From: Candidatus Iainarchaeum sp.
Lineage (GTDB): Archaea > Iainarchaeota > Iainarchaeia > Iainarchaeales > GCA-2688035
Length of the DNA: 64,000 bases
Direction: 5' to 3'
Assembly (NCBI GenBank): GCA_017610205.1
Contig: JAFCCL010000006.1
Coordinates: 58,553 to 122,552 of the forward strand
Part shown: positions 1-8,929 of the stretch, in pieces
How positions within the stretch are numbered: the first letter of the stretch is position 1
Layout of the letters: the number at the start of each line of letters is the position of its first letter
The notes under the pieces: generated by a model
What the model saw: only the letters and a program-made list of their open reading frames with translations
Database searches by the model: none
Told to the model about the DNA's origin: nothing
Program-made: the position numbers and the translations under genes

Positions 1-1
1 T

Positions 2-253
2 GAAACACTTTCAAACAATCAGGCAAGGGCAATAAAAAATTATGCAGCTGAGTTAAATCTGTGGATTTTGGTTTATTTGCTTTTGGCAGTAGCTATTCCA
101 ACTATGGGAGTAACCTTTTTGGTTATTCTTTCCGCATTAGGCGGTGTATCTATTGGACCAGAACTTATTATACTGATTGTATTGGGGGCATTTGCAATGC
201 AAATTATTTTGATTGGATTTGTCAAAAACAGAATGCCAAAGGTGATTGCATGA
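2..253 (+). CDS. C-terminal part of a TadC/FlaJ-like type II/IV secretion (pilus) membrane protein, truncated by window start
   Basis: Frame 2 is open from the window edge (ETLSNNQARAIKNYAAELNLWILVYLLLAVAIPTMG...); hydrophobic C-terminus; overlaps the next TadC-like gene by ATGA. Confidence 0.6.
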   Translation, partial: ETLSNNQARAIKNYAAELNLWILVYLLLAVAIPTMGVTFLVILSALGGVSIGPELIILIVLGAFAMQIILIGFVKNRMPKVIA

Positions 254-1290
254 GTAAAACAGCAAGTGGAACATATGAAAGGGTGTGCAAAACAGTCTGC
301 GAAATTGTTCCACAGGAAAGAAGAGTTGCAAAAGTTTTTCCAAAGCTTAAGTATGCTGGCATAAAAGAAAATTTTGATGTCTGGATTGGAAAAAGAATGA
401 TTTTGGTTTTCTTTGCAGGAGTAATTGGATTTCTTTTGCCTTTGGCTCTTGGAAGATACTTTGCATTTCTTGACTTTTCAGCCTTTGTAATGCCTTTGTT
501 TGAAGCAATAGGTCTTGGAATTGCTTTTGCACTTGCAGCAGTGCTTGCAGTTTACCTTCATCTTTATTACACAATTGAAGGCCGTGCTTCAATGGTTGAA
601 GCAATTTTGCCTGACTTTTTGATGCTTGTAGCAAGCAATATTAGTGCAGGAATGACTCCTTTTTCAGCATTTAGGGAAGGTGCAAGGAAAGAATTTGGGC
701 CTTTAAGTGAGGAAATAAAAATTGCTTCTGCAAAAAGCCTTGGAACAAAAAGCTTTGGACTAGCCCTAAAACAGCTTACAGTAAAAATAAATTCAAAGAT
801 TTTGAGGGAAACAGTTTCATTCTTTGCACAGTCTCTGAAAAGCGGAGGCAAGCTCTCAAAGCTTCTTGAAACAAGCGCCCTTGACTTAAGAAGGACACAG
901 GAAATGAAAAAGGATTTGGCTTCAAGTACAAGAATGTATATAATGTTTGTTGCATTTGTAATAGTAATCGCAACCCCATTGCTTTTAGGAGTATCAATTC
1001 AATTCCTTGAAATGATTTCCACTGTACAGGGAGAGCAATTGTCACAGGGAAGCCAAGGAATTTCAAGCGTTACGTTTCTTTCATCAGAATTGAATGTAAA
1101 ACCAGCCTTTATGCTAAACCTTTCCTATATTTTGCTTACTGGAAATGCAATTCTTGCATCGCTCTTTATAGGAGTTATTGGAGGCGGAAAGGCAAAAATG
1201 GGCTTAAGATATACTCCTGCAATTCTAATTTCCTCAATAATTGTGTTTGTTTTCCTTGAACAAATTCTTAATTCAATGTTTGGAATTTAA
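250..1290 (+). CDS. TadC/FlaJ-like type II secretion system F-family membrane protein
   Basis: In-frame ATG at 250 (MSKTASGTYERV...) inside the 61..1290 ORF; T2SSF-like pattern (PDFLMLVASNISAGMTPFSAFREGARKEFGPLSEEI) and multiple TM segments. Confidence 0.7.
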   Translation: MSKTASGTYERVCKTVCEIVPQERRVAKVFPKLKYAGIKENFDVWIGKRMILVFFAGVIGFLLPLALGRYFAFLDFSAFVMPLFEAIGLGIAFALAAVLAVYLHLYYTIEGRASMVEAILPDFLMLVASNISAGMTPFSAFREGARKEFGPLSEEIKIASAKSLGTKSFGLALKQLTVKINSKILRETVSFFAQSLKSGGKLSKLLETSALDLRRTQEMKKDLASSTRMYIMFVAFVIVIATPLLLGVSIQFLEMISTVQGEQLSQGSQGISSVTFLSSELNVKPAFMLNLSYILLTGNAILASLFIGVIGGGKAKMGLRYTPAILISSIIVFVFLEQILNSMFGI

Positions 1291-1475
1291 ATTAATCAAA
1301 CTTGCTCAAAAAGTAAGTATTTAGTTGGGTCTATCTTCAAGGCTCAGAAATGCGTTAAAACTGCCAAAATTGAAAAATAGCACTCAGTGACTAAATACGT
1401 ACCTCAAAAAAAAGCTTTATATAGAAGAAAACACTAATTAAAACCAGTTTTATTAAATTAAACGGAGGGAAAAAG

Positions 1476-1934
1476 ATGAAGTTTAAAGGTCAAGGGACAA
1501 CAGAATATCTGATAATCCTTGCAGTTATAATTGTAGTTGCATTGGTTGTTGTCGGCGTAATGGGCTGGTTTCCAGGACTTGGAACAGGCATTACAGAAAG
1601 CCAGAGCAAAGCATACTGGAAAAGCGCTTCGCCAATAGCAATAACCGACTGGAAAATCACAGGAACTGCAGCAGATGCCACATTCTCTTTACAGAATCTG
1701 ACAACCGACAAAATATCGGTTACTGAGATAACAATTGATGGCGCAGCAATTGGATTGGCAGACGTCAACATTGCAGCAGGAGACACCAACGGAAGCGTTA
1801 CAGGCTCAACAGGCATTGCATGCTCAAGCGGCTCAAGCTACCAATACAATATATCAATAAGCTATGATGTTGTAGGCGGAATTTCAGGCAAGACCGAAAC
1901 AGGGCAAAAGCCATTAGTTGGAAGCTGTCCATAA
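1476..1934 (+). CDS. Class III signal peptide (type IV pilin-like) protein
   Basis: N-terminus MKFKGQGTTEYLIILAVIIVVALVVVG matches the archaeal class III signal peptide pattern (G|Qxxxx E + hydrophobic helix); GGAGGG-like SD upstream. Confidence 0.85.
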   Translation: MKFKGQGTTEYLIILAVIIVVALVVVGVMGWFPGLGTGITESQSKAYWKSASPIAITDWKITGTAADATFSLQNLTTDKISVTEITIDGAAIGLADVNIAAGDTNGSVTGSTGIACSSGSSYQYNISISYDVVGGISGKTETGQKPLVGSCP

Positions 1935-1953
1935 AAAAAAGTGTTTTATTCAA

Positions 1954-1982
1954 TGGGAAGCATTGTACTTCCCACTATTTTT
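1954..1982 (+). terminator. Hairpin plus T-rich tract after pilin gene
   Basis: TGGGAAG-cattgta-CTTCCCA followed by ctatttttc. Confidence 0.5.
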
Positions 1983-2011
1983 CATTTTGTTAAATTTAAG
2001 TAGGCTATATT

Positions 2012-2308
2012 CTAAAATATTGAAAAACCCATAAAAATAAAGTAAGCATAGAAAAACACCTGCGCAAGAATTAATGCAGACGAAGTAAAAATTGTCGACT
2101 TCCTGTTTTTTGAAAACCTTTTAACAAAATTCAGCAATAGTACAATAAGAAAAAGAATTAATGGAAGTGAAAGAATAAAAATGTTCAACACCCACTTTTC
2201 AGGAATTCCCCAAACAAACCAAGTTGAAATTATCTTGTAGGCAAAATTTACCCCAGGCAACACAGCCAGAAAAGAAATTACTATAAAGGCAAGGTTTAAT
2301 TTTTTCAT
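2012..2308 (-). CDS. Small polytopic membrane protein of unknown function
   Basis: 98 aa, several hydrophobic helices. Confidence 0.5.
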   Translation of the reverse strand: MKKLNLAFIVISFLAVLPGVNFAYKIISTWFVWGIPEKWVLNIFILSLPLILFLIVLLLNFVKRFSKNRKSTIFTSSALILAQVFFYAYFIFMGFSIF

Positions 2309-2347
2309 TCAAAAAAAGAAAAGGAACAAAACCTATTTAATTGAAAT

Positions 2348-2366
2348 GCCTCAGTCCGCCCATCTT
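2348..2366 (-). repeat. Dispersed repeat copy 1 (GCCTCAGTCCGCCCATCTT); minus strand reads guide-like AAGATGGGCGGA + box-D CTGA + GGC
   Basis: Identical 19-mer at 4699-4717, near-identical copy at 3446. Confidence 0.8.
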
Positions 2367-2396
2367 ATTTGAAAGATGAAGATTTAATTCCATTTT

Positions 2397-2846
2397 TTAA
2401 GAGTTCTTGGATTTAACGATGTCTTTTGCTTTTTCAATGAATTTTTCCGCTTTGTCATATAACTCGCTTAGGTTTTCCTCAAACTTCACTCTTGTGACAT
2501 TGTATTGAACTTCCTGTCTTAGTCCCCTCAACAAATCAAATAATGATAAGTCCTCTGAGCTGAGCATTCCTTTTTCGCTGAATTTTTCTTCCAGGTATTT
2601 CTGCAGGCAATAGTGGCTTTTCTCCTTTACTCCATGCAAATAAAGTATTGCTCTTGCTGCATGAAAAGCCGCATTGTACATTGCTATTGCAGCCATCTCT
2701 TCCTTTTTAATGTTTATTAAATCAAAACTTTCATTCAGAAAAAATTCAGCTTGTGCAAGATCCTGCAATGCAAGCCTCTTGCTTTTAGTGGTTTTCTTGA
2801 GTAATCCTTTCTCAAAACAATCATCAACCTCAGTCAAGTTCTTCAC
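2397..2846 (-). CDS. HEPN-domain protein (HepT-like toxin)
   Basis: Helical HEPN pattern (AQAEFFLNESFDLI...MAAIAMYNAAFHAARAILYLHGV), overlaps the MNT gene. Confidence 0.75.
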   Translation of the reverse strand: MKNLTEVDDCFEKGLLKKTTKSKRLALQDLAQAEFFLNESFDLINIKKEEMAAIAMYNAAFHAARAILYLHGVKEKSHYCLQKYLEEKFSEKGMLSSEDLSLFDLLRGLRQEVQYNVTRVKFEENLSELYDKAEKFIEKAKDIVKSKNS

Positions 2847-3387
2847 CTTCTAAGACAATTGATTTAGCCCTTATTTGCTGCAACAATTCTGTTTTCTCTT
2901 TTTCCATTAAATCAACTTTGCTTTTAGTCAACGTAATTAACTGCACATCTCTTTTTAGCTGGTTACTCAGCTCTCTTTTGATTTGGCTTATTAAAAGCGA
3001 ATCTGGCTTTTTTTTAAAATAAATTGCCAAATCAATATCACTGTCACCAGTCATTTTTCCGGTCGCAGCACTGCCAAACAAGTAAACGCCTAAAGGCCGT
3101 AACTTGACCAAGTTTTTAAATGGCCTGGTTATTGTGATTTCATGCACAAGAATAGTTCTCAGTATGCTTGTCGTTAGAGGATTATTATAATTCAGACTGA
3201 AAATTTTTCGGTTCTTTTGTTTTGCCACCACAACAATTTTTTTTAGTGCAAGCTTTGTCATTATTTTGTGAACAGTACTTGGAGCAAGACCTGTTTTTTC
3301 AGCAAGCTCTCGCAGATAGTATTTCTTATTCAAAAGAAGCTCTAATAGTCGAAATGTGCTTTCATTAAGAAAATCAATATTACCCAT
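2830..3387 (-). CDS. wHTH + MNT-type nucleotidyltransferase (MntA-like antitoxin)
   Basis: LFGSAATGKMTGDSDIDLAIYF is the NTase GS-x9-D-x-D motif; N-terminal wHTH (YYLRELAEKTGLAPSTVHKIMTKL). Start chosen at MGNIDF. Confidence 0.75.
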   Translation of the reverse strand: MGNIDFLNESTFRLLELLLNKKYYLRELAEKTGLAPSTVHKIMTKLALKKIVVVAKQKNRKIFSLNYNNPLTTSILRTILVHEITITRPFKNLVKLRPLGVYLFGSAATGKMTGDSDIDLAIYFKKKPDSLLISQIKRELSNQLKRDVQLITLTKSKVDLMEKEKTELLQQIRAKSIVLEGEELD

Positions 3388-3445
3388 GTAATAATACCAA
3401 ACGTTCATATATAAAAACGTTTCGTTCACACAGAAAAACAATAAA

Positions 3446-3463
3446 GCCTCAGTCCACCCATCT
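3446..3463 (-). repeat. Dispersed repeat copy 2 (GCCTCAGTCCACCCATCT)
   Basis: One mismatch to copies 1 and 3. Confidence 0.75.
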
Positions 3464-3505
3464 CTCTCGAAAAATGAAGAAAGACTTACAAGACCTTGAA
3501 AAGCA

Positions 3506-3736
3506 TTATTTTAGAAACTTAGCCAGTTCTTCAATGTCAAGGTTAGCTTGCCTTAGAATGGATTTCATTGTACCTGTTCTAATCACTTGTTTCAAAGGAA
3601 TAATAACAGTAAGCTTTCTTCCGCTTGCAAATTTCCTGAGCTTTACATGACTCCCCCTCTGCTTGACAGATTTAAAGCCAGCCTTCTCCAAAGCTTTAAT
3701 TACTTCCTTTCCTGAAAGAACTGGAAACTTAGGCAC
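3506..3736 (-). CDS. HicA-family toxin
   Basis: MPKFPVLSGKEVIKALEKAGFKSVKQRGSHVKLRK...VIIPLKQ...GTMKSILRQANLDIEEL; GSH motif. Confidence 0.85.
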   Translation of the reverse strand: MPKFPVLSGKEVIKALEKAGFKSVKQRGSHVKLRKFASGRKLTVIIPLKQVIRTGTMKSILRQANLDIEELAKFLK

Positions 3737-3938
3737 AGGCTTTCACTTCAAAAGTAGTGACAAAAGGAGCAATATCTGAAAGCTTTATGTCCTTCTTGTC
3801 TTCCAAATAGAGTTCAACAGCCTCTTTCAAATTAGCCAGAGCATCTTCTATTGAATTGCCTTGCGAAGCAACATCAAGCTCAGGGCACAAAGCAACATAC
3901 TCGCCCTCTTCTTTACTAATTACTGCAGATAATCTCAA
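3729..3938 (-). CDS. HicB-family antitoxin
   Basis: AVISKEEGEYVALCPELDVASQGNSIEDALANLKEAVELYLED; overlaps hicA-like gene. Confidence 0.85.
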   Translation of the reverse strand: MRLSAVISKEEGEYVALCPELDVASQGNSIEDALANLKEAVELYLEDKKDIKLSDIAPFVTTFEVKACA

Positions 3939-3983
3939 AATATCACCTAGTATATTTAATGGATAAACAGTATAAAAAAAGAT

Positions 3984-4679
3984 TTGTTTCCCACCAATTT
4001 AACTCTAAAAATGAGCTCAGGCGTGCAATATGGTAGAAAGATAATATTTAATTGTTTAAGATGCATCATTCTGTTAAAGATGACTCCGAAGAAAGCAATT
4101 AGAAAAAGAGAAGCTAGAGTAACACAAAATCTGAAAAAAACGCTTGCGAGATTAAGACCGAAGCTGAAACCTTTCTTAGCAAATCCAAAACCCATAACTG
4201 TCGAACAACTTCGAGCAGGCGACATACTATTTTTTAGGCCGAAATCTGATTCAGCTATTATAAGAAAGTGCCTTGCATATGGACACCCGTTTTCGCACAT
4301 GGCACTCTACATTGGAAATGGTAAAATGTTTAATTTGGCAAAAACCGCAAGACTGCCACTGGCCGAAACCGTGTTAGCAACTTATGGGGCACCCTTTGTT
4401 TTAAGACCGGAAATTACTAAGAGGCAAACAGAAAAAATTGCTGAAAAAGCAAAAGAGGCTGTTGGAGAAAAGCATAATAAAAAAGTAGAGAAGATGGTTC
4501 AGCTAAGCGAATTGACAAACATCGGATTCAAAAAAGCAAGAACCAAAGGATTCAACTGCACAAATGTAATATCATTTATTTTCTCAGAAGCAGGAATGGA
4601 CGTGACACCAGGGGTGCATCCTCTAAGAGCCGGACCCTCACATTTCCTCCGAAACAAAAGACTCAGAAGAATAAACTAA
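3984..4679 (+). CDS. YiiX/YebB-like permuted NlpC/P60 (papain-like) hydrolase
   Basis: LRAGDILFFRP...HPFSHMALYIGNGKMF...FNCTNVISFIFSEAG: permuted His...Cys arrangement; true start may be internal (e.g. MTPKKA). Confidence 0.55.
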   Translation: MFPTNLTLKMSSGVQYGRKIIFNCLRCIILLKMTPKKAIRKREARVTQNLKKTLARLRPKLKPFLANPKPITVEQLRAGDILFFRPKSDSAIIRKCLAYGHPFSHMALYIGNGKMFNLAKTARLPLAETVLATYGAPFVLRPEITKRQTEKIAEKAKEAVGEKHNKKVEKMVQLSELTNIGFKKARTKGFNCTNVISFIFSEAGMDVTPGVHPLRAGPSHFLRNKRLRRIN

Positions 4680-4698
4680 CCCAATAAAAATATTCACA

Positions 4699-4717
4699 GC
4701 CTCAGTCCGCCCATCTT
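4699..4717 (-). repeat. Dispersed repeat copy 3 (GCCTCAGTCCGCCCATCTT), the 3' end of the candidate C/D sRNA
   Basis: Identical to copy at 2348. Confidence 0.8.
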
Positions 4718-4761
4718 TCTTCATTGCTTGCGCTCTGTGTCATCGTCAGTTCATCATCGGC
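4699..4761 (-). ncRNA. Probable C/D-box sRNA (minus strand)
   Basis: Minus strand GCCG-ATGATGA(box C, 4751-4757)-13 nt-CAGA(D'?)-9 nt-ATGAAGA(C', 4718-4724)-12 nt guide AAGATGGGCGGA-CTGA(box D, 4702-4705)-GGC; short terminal stem GCC/GGC. Confidence 0.6.
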
Positions 4762-4869
4762 AATTAAATTGTACTGCGAATGGCTTTAAAGAATAGGTAT
4801 TCTTACAATTTTAGAGGCTACCACGCCTCTCGGTTATCTTTTAAAGAAGTTTTAAACCCATTTTTTTTA

Positions 4870-6261
4870 ATGCTAACTGTAATGAAGTTTGGTGGTAGTA
4901 TTCTTTCAAGCGAAAGCCAGCTTAAGCGGGTTACCCAAGTTGTTAAAAAGCGCAGGGAACGGGAAGATGTTTTGATTGTTGTCTCTGCATTGAAAGGGGT
5001 TACCAATTCTCTTATTGGGATTGCAAACAAGGCACTTGAAGGCAGCGACTTCAAAGAAGAATTTGTAGCAGTAAAAAAACTGCATCTTGAAATGCTTTCA
5101 GGCATCAAAGCCAAGAATTATGTGAAAGAGACTGAGAAAGGGCTGCTTGAAGAGTTTTCTCTGCTTGAAAGGGCACTGCAGGGAATTTTGTGCCTTAAAG
5201 AGCTTTCTCCGAGAAGCCTTGATCTTGTGCAGACAGCGGGAGAGAGACTATGTGTTTTGCTTCTATTCGCCTATCTTTTGGATGAAAACATTCAGGCAAT
5301 TGCCTTTGACGGAAGAAAGCAGGGCATTGTAACAAACTCTGATTTTGGCAGAGCTAGGCCTTTGATGGATGAAACCAAAAAAAAGCTGGAAAAAACGAAG
5401 GGATTTGTACACAGCAATGTCCTGATTTTCCCAGGCTTTTTTGGAGTTGACAAGCAGGACAATGTTGTCAGCTTTGGCAGGGGTGGCAGTGATTTCAGCG
5501 CAGCAATTCTTGCAAACTTGTTCAGAGCAAACTCCTTGGAGTTGTGGAAGGACGTTGATGGCTTTTTAACCAGCGACCCAAAAATTGTTGAGGATGCTGT
5601 GGTTTTGTCAAATCTGAGCTACGAGGAGGCGGAGGAACTTGGCTATTTTGGGGCAAAAATCATTTACCCGCGAACAGTGGTTCCCTTGAAAGAAAAGGGT
5701 ATCAAAATCGTGATAAAAAACATCCAGAAACCTGACAAAATTGGAACAATTGTAAGTAATGAAAGACTTGAACAGAAGATAGTGGCCAAGTCAATTGCAG
5801 TCAAGAGAAACATTGCGAGCATAACACTAAGAAGCCCTATCTTTGTTGGTCAGGCAGGCGTTCTGGAAAAAATCTTTTATGAAATCGCCAAGGCTAACAT
5901 AAGCGTTGGCCTTGTTGCAACAAGCGAAACTGGGATTTCTTTCACAATTGACGAAAAAAGCCTGCCAAGGACAAGGGAAGCCATTTCCAGAATCGGCCTG
6001 GTTCTCGAAGAAGCTAGCTTTGACAAGGATCTTGCAATGGTGGGAGTAGTTGGAGAGGGGCTGAAGAAAAAACCTGGGGTAGCAGGATTTGTGTTTGGCT
6101 GCCTTGCAGAAAACAAGGTAAACGTTGAAATGATCTCTCAGGGAAGCAGTGGAATAAACATTTCTTTTATAATAAAAGAAAGTGATCTGCACAAAACAGT
6201 AAAGGCACTTCACAAGAAAATAATACAAAACCCAAAGATGAAAAATAGCCTTATTAAGTAA
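4870..6261 (+). CDS. lysC: Aspartate kinase
   Basis: MKFGGSIL start motif, FGRGGSDFSAAILAN, C-terminal ACT-like repeats; start moved to ATG 4870 (MLTVMKFGGS). Confidence 0.9.
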   Translation: MLTVMKFGGSILSSESQLKRVTQVVKKRREREDVLIVVSALKGVTNSLIGIANKALEGSDFKEEFVAVKKLHLEMLSGIKAKNYVKETEKGLLEEFSLLERALQGILCLKELSPRSLDLVQTAGERLCVLLLFAYLLDENIQAIAFDGRKQGIVTNSDFGRARPLMDETKKKLEKTKGFVHSNVLIFPGFFGVDKQDNVVSFGRGGSDFSAAILANLFRANSLELWKDVDGFLTSDPKIVEDAVVLSNLSYEEAEELGYFGAKIIYPRTVVPLKEKGIKIVIKNIQKPDKIGTIVSNERLEQKIVAKSIAVKRNIASITLRSPIFVGQAGVLEKIFYEIAKANISVGLVATSETGISFTIDEKSLPRTREAISRIGLVLEEASFDKDLAMVGVVGEGLKKKPGVAGFVFGCLAENKVNVEMISQGSSGINISFIIKESDLHKTVKALHKKIIQNPKMKNSLIK

Positions 6262-6304
6262 AGTAGGGTAAAAGTGTTTGGTTTTAGTGCCTCAAGCCAA
6301 ACTT

Positions 6305-6352
6305 ACAAAAAAAGAGTATATTACCCTGAGCACATCAAGCTAATTATCAGAT
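6305..6352. repeat. Left imperfect direct repeat flanking a VapBC-type pair
   Basis: aaaaaagagtatattaccctgagcacatcaagctaattatcagatt compared with 7123-7168. Confidence 0.55.
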
Positions 6353-6398
6353 TGGCAGTGGCAAAAGAATCAGGTTGCATAGGAGTTTAAAGAATAAC

Positions 6399-6410
6399 AT
6401 ATACGTATAT
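6399..6410. promoter_or_regulatory. Palindrome ATATACGTATAT upstream of VapBC-type genes (possible operator)
   Basis: Perfect 12-nt palindrome about 35 bp upstream of the antitoxin start. Confidence 0.4.
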
Positions 6411-6445
6411 AAAGACTTTGTAAGTATATAATTATAGGTGATTTT

Positions 6446-6688
6446 GTGGGAAACGTGACAATTACCCTGGAAAATGAGGACGAGGAAACCCTTAGGTCAA
6501 TTGCCGGAAGCAAGTATAATAATAAAAAAGGCTCTTTGGCAAAAGTAGTCGGTGAGTCTATAAGACTACTTTCCAGCAAAACCGGAAAAAACAAGGCAAT
6601 GAAGAGGCAGTTCAAGTGGATGGACCAAGGATTTAACCTAGGAAAAATAAAAGTAAAGAACAGAGGAGAAATATATGACAGAAAGTAA
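6446..6688 (+). CDS. VapB-like antitoxin
   Basis: 80 aa small protein, overlaps downstream PIN gene. Confidence 0.65.
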   Translation: MGNVTITLENEDEETLRSIAGSKYNNKKGSLAKVVGESIRLLSSKTGKNKAMKRQFKWMDQGFNLGKIKVKNRGEIYDRK

Positions 6689-7115
6689 GGAATTGAAGCT
6701 TCTTGATTCAAACATCTTGGTTTACGCTTACGACAAAAGCGAGACAAAAAAGCATCCGATAGCAAGAGAACTTGTTAAAGAAAGATGGAAAAAAGAAGAT
6801 TCGGTTCTAAGCATTCAAAACCTGGCAGAATTCTATTCAGTTATCACAAGCAAAATAGAGAGACCTTTGGAGATTGACAAAGCAAAGCAAATTGTCTTAG
6901 ATTACATTGACGGCTTTGAGATACTAGGATACAACGAAAAAACAATCTTGGAAGCAATTAATGTGCAAGCAATTTACAAAATTCCTTTCTGGGACGCATT
7001 AATAGTTGCCACAATGGAAGAAAACAGCATTGACACAATAATAACAGAAAACGAAAAAGACTTCAAAAAAGTCAAGTGGATAAAAACAATAAACCCGTTT
7101 AAAAAGGCAGAATGA
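6675..7115 (+). CDS. PIN-domain (VapC-like) toxin
   Basis: LLDSNILVYAYDKSE...E...FWDALIVATMEENSIDTIITENEKDFKKV: PIN acidic residues. Confidence 0.85.
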   Translation: MTESKELKLLDSNILVYAYDKSETKKHPIARELVKERWKKEDSVLSIQNLAEFYSVITSKIERPLEIDKAKQIVLDYIDGFEILGYNEKTILEAINVQAIYKIPFWDALIVATMEENSIDTIITENEKDFKKVKWIKTINPFKKAE

Positions 7116-7122
7116 AACAACA

Positions 7123-7168
7123 ACAAAAAAGTTATATTACCCTTAATACTCAAGGCTAATTGTCAGAT
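7123..7168. repeat. Right imperfect direct repeat flanking the VapBC-type pair
   Basis: aaaaaagttatattacccttaatactcaaggctaattgtcagatta compared with 6305-6352. Confidence 0.55.
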
Positions 7169-7198
7169 TACCATTTTGCAATGTTTTGCCAGATTATT

Positions 7199-8779
7199 TT
7201 AAATCATTTTTTTGTCGATTTCTTTGATTGTTCCGTTGCTTACTTTTAGAATTCGTTGTGCAATTTTTTCAATGAAGTATCTGTCGTGAGAAATTGCAAG
7301 AATTGCACCGTTGTAATTCAAAAATGCGTTTTCAACAATTTCGCAGGCGTCAATATCCAGGTAGTTTGTTGGCTCGTCAAGCAAAAGCAAGTTTGGTTTT
7401 TTAATGAGAATTTTGAGAAGGTTTAGCCTGGATTTTTCACCCATTGACAGTTGAGAAATTGGCTTGGATACATCTTTATCAGTAACAAACCCAAGCATGG
7501 ACAATTGCTGGCGCGTTTTAGCACGGTCTTTAAACAAGGAGAATATTTCGTCGTACAAGGTGGCTTTGATTGTTAGGTCTTTGAGTTCCTGGTCTACATA
7601 ACCAAGCTTTGCCTTTGAGTCCAAAATCACTTTGCCAGAAATTGCCGAAACGCGGCCTTCGATTGTTTTGAAAAGCGTGCTTTTGCCTATTCCGTTTTCC
7701 CCAATTAAAACAGTTCGTTGGCCAAGACCAGCATTAAAATTTATGTTGGAAATGAGCGGTTTTTCATACCCTACACACAGGTCAACCAGGTCCAAAATCA
7801 CAACTGAATTAATTGGGGTTGCTTCAAAGGAGGTTTTGAATCTTGACTGGTCCAGGTCTGGTTTTTCAATAATTTTGCGCTTTTCCAAAAGTTTTTCACG
7901 ATATTTTCCTTGCTTGACTTTCTGGGGGCTTTTGCCAAGGCGGGCTATTTTGTCTTTTTGAATAGCAATGTATTTTTCTTCTAATGAGTAGGCTGCTTTT
8001 TGGGCTTTAAATGTTGCTTCACGCGTTTTTATGTATGCTGAATAATTGCCGTTGTACTTAATCCATTTTCCATTCTCTATTTTTAGAATAGTGTCGCACA
8101 CACTGTCCAAAAAATACCTGTCATGTGTGACCATAAGCACAGTTCCTTTAAAAGCGCGCAAGTGGTTTTCCAAAATACCTAAGCGTTTAAAATCAAGGTG
8201 ATTGGTTGGTTCATCAAGCAACAAAAAATCTGCGTCAGAGGATAAAATCTGGGCCAAGGCAATAATCGCGCGTTGTCCTGTAGAAAGTGAGCCAATGGAT
8301 TGGTTGAGCCATGATTCTTTAATCTCAAGAGTTTGTAAAGCGTATTTGATTTTGTTAATAGGAGGCAGGGTTTGGTGCTTTGCAATTTTTGCCTGCAATT
8401 CCACATAGAGCTCCATTAGCTTGCTTACTTTATTATTGTCTTGATGGATTTCTGGGCGTGAAAGAAGCTGCTCAATTTTGTGCAATTTTTTTTCAAACTG
8501 ATTTTGATGATGAATTGTGGCGCTTTCTCCAAGTGTTTGACACACTGTTTTATTCAAGTCCAAATCAACTTGTTGGGAAAAATAAACTGCTTTGCCATTG
8601 AATTCAATCTTGCCGTTGTAATCCACTTGGCCTAAAATTGCTTTGAGAAACGTTGTTTTTCCAACTCCGTTTCTGCCAATAAGACCTACTTTGGAACCAT
8701 CTGCAAGCCCCACGCTTTCGTCAAGCAGTATTTCCTTGCTGCCAAGAGAGATTGAAAGGTTTTTAACAGAAAGAGCCAT
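7199..8779 (-). CDS. ABC-F family ATPase (tandem ABC domains, no TM)
   Basis: Two Walker A motifs (GRNGVGKTTFLKA, GENGIGKSTLFKT), two signature regions (LSTGQRA, LSMGEKSRL), LLLDEPTN(H/Y)LD twice. Confidence 0.9.
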   Translation of the reverse strand: MALSVKNLSISLGSKEILLDESVGLADGSKVGLIGRNGVGKTTFLKAILGQVDYNGKIEFNGKAVYFSQQVDLDLNKTVCQTLGESATIHHQNQFEKKLHKIEQLLSRPEIHQDNNKVSKLMELYVELQAKIAKHQTLPPINKIKYALQTLEIKESWLNQSIGSLSTGQRAIIALAQILSSDADFLLLDEPTNHLDFKRLGILENHLRAFKGTVLMVTHDRYFLDSVCDTILKIENGKWIKYNGNYSAYIKTREATFKAQKAAYSLEEKYIAIQKDKIARLGKSPQKVKQGKYREKLLEKRKIIEKPDLDQSRFKTSFEATPINSVVILDLVDLCVGYEKPLISNINFNAGLGQRTVLIGENGIGKSTLFKTIEGRVSAISGKVILDSKAKLGYVDQELKDLTIKATLYDEIFSLFKDRAKTRQQLSMLGFVTDKDVSKPISQLSMGEKSRLNLLKILIKKPNLLLLDEPTNYLDIDACEIVENAFLNYNGAILAISHDRYFIEKIAQRILKVSNGTIKEIDKKMI

Positions 8780-8929
8780 GTATAATTATCATTTGCACAA
8801 ATTCTTTAAAGTATGTTAAAAATTATTTTTTTTTCCAGATTTCGTACTTATTACCAACTTACCATTGGCAAAATGTTGTCTTGCAAAAGAATTAAAAGCG
8901 TGGAATGCGTTATTTTTTTGGTTTTTTTA

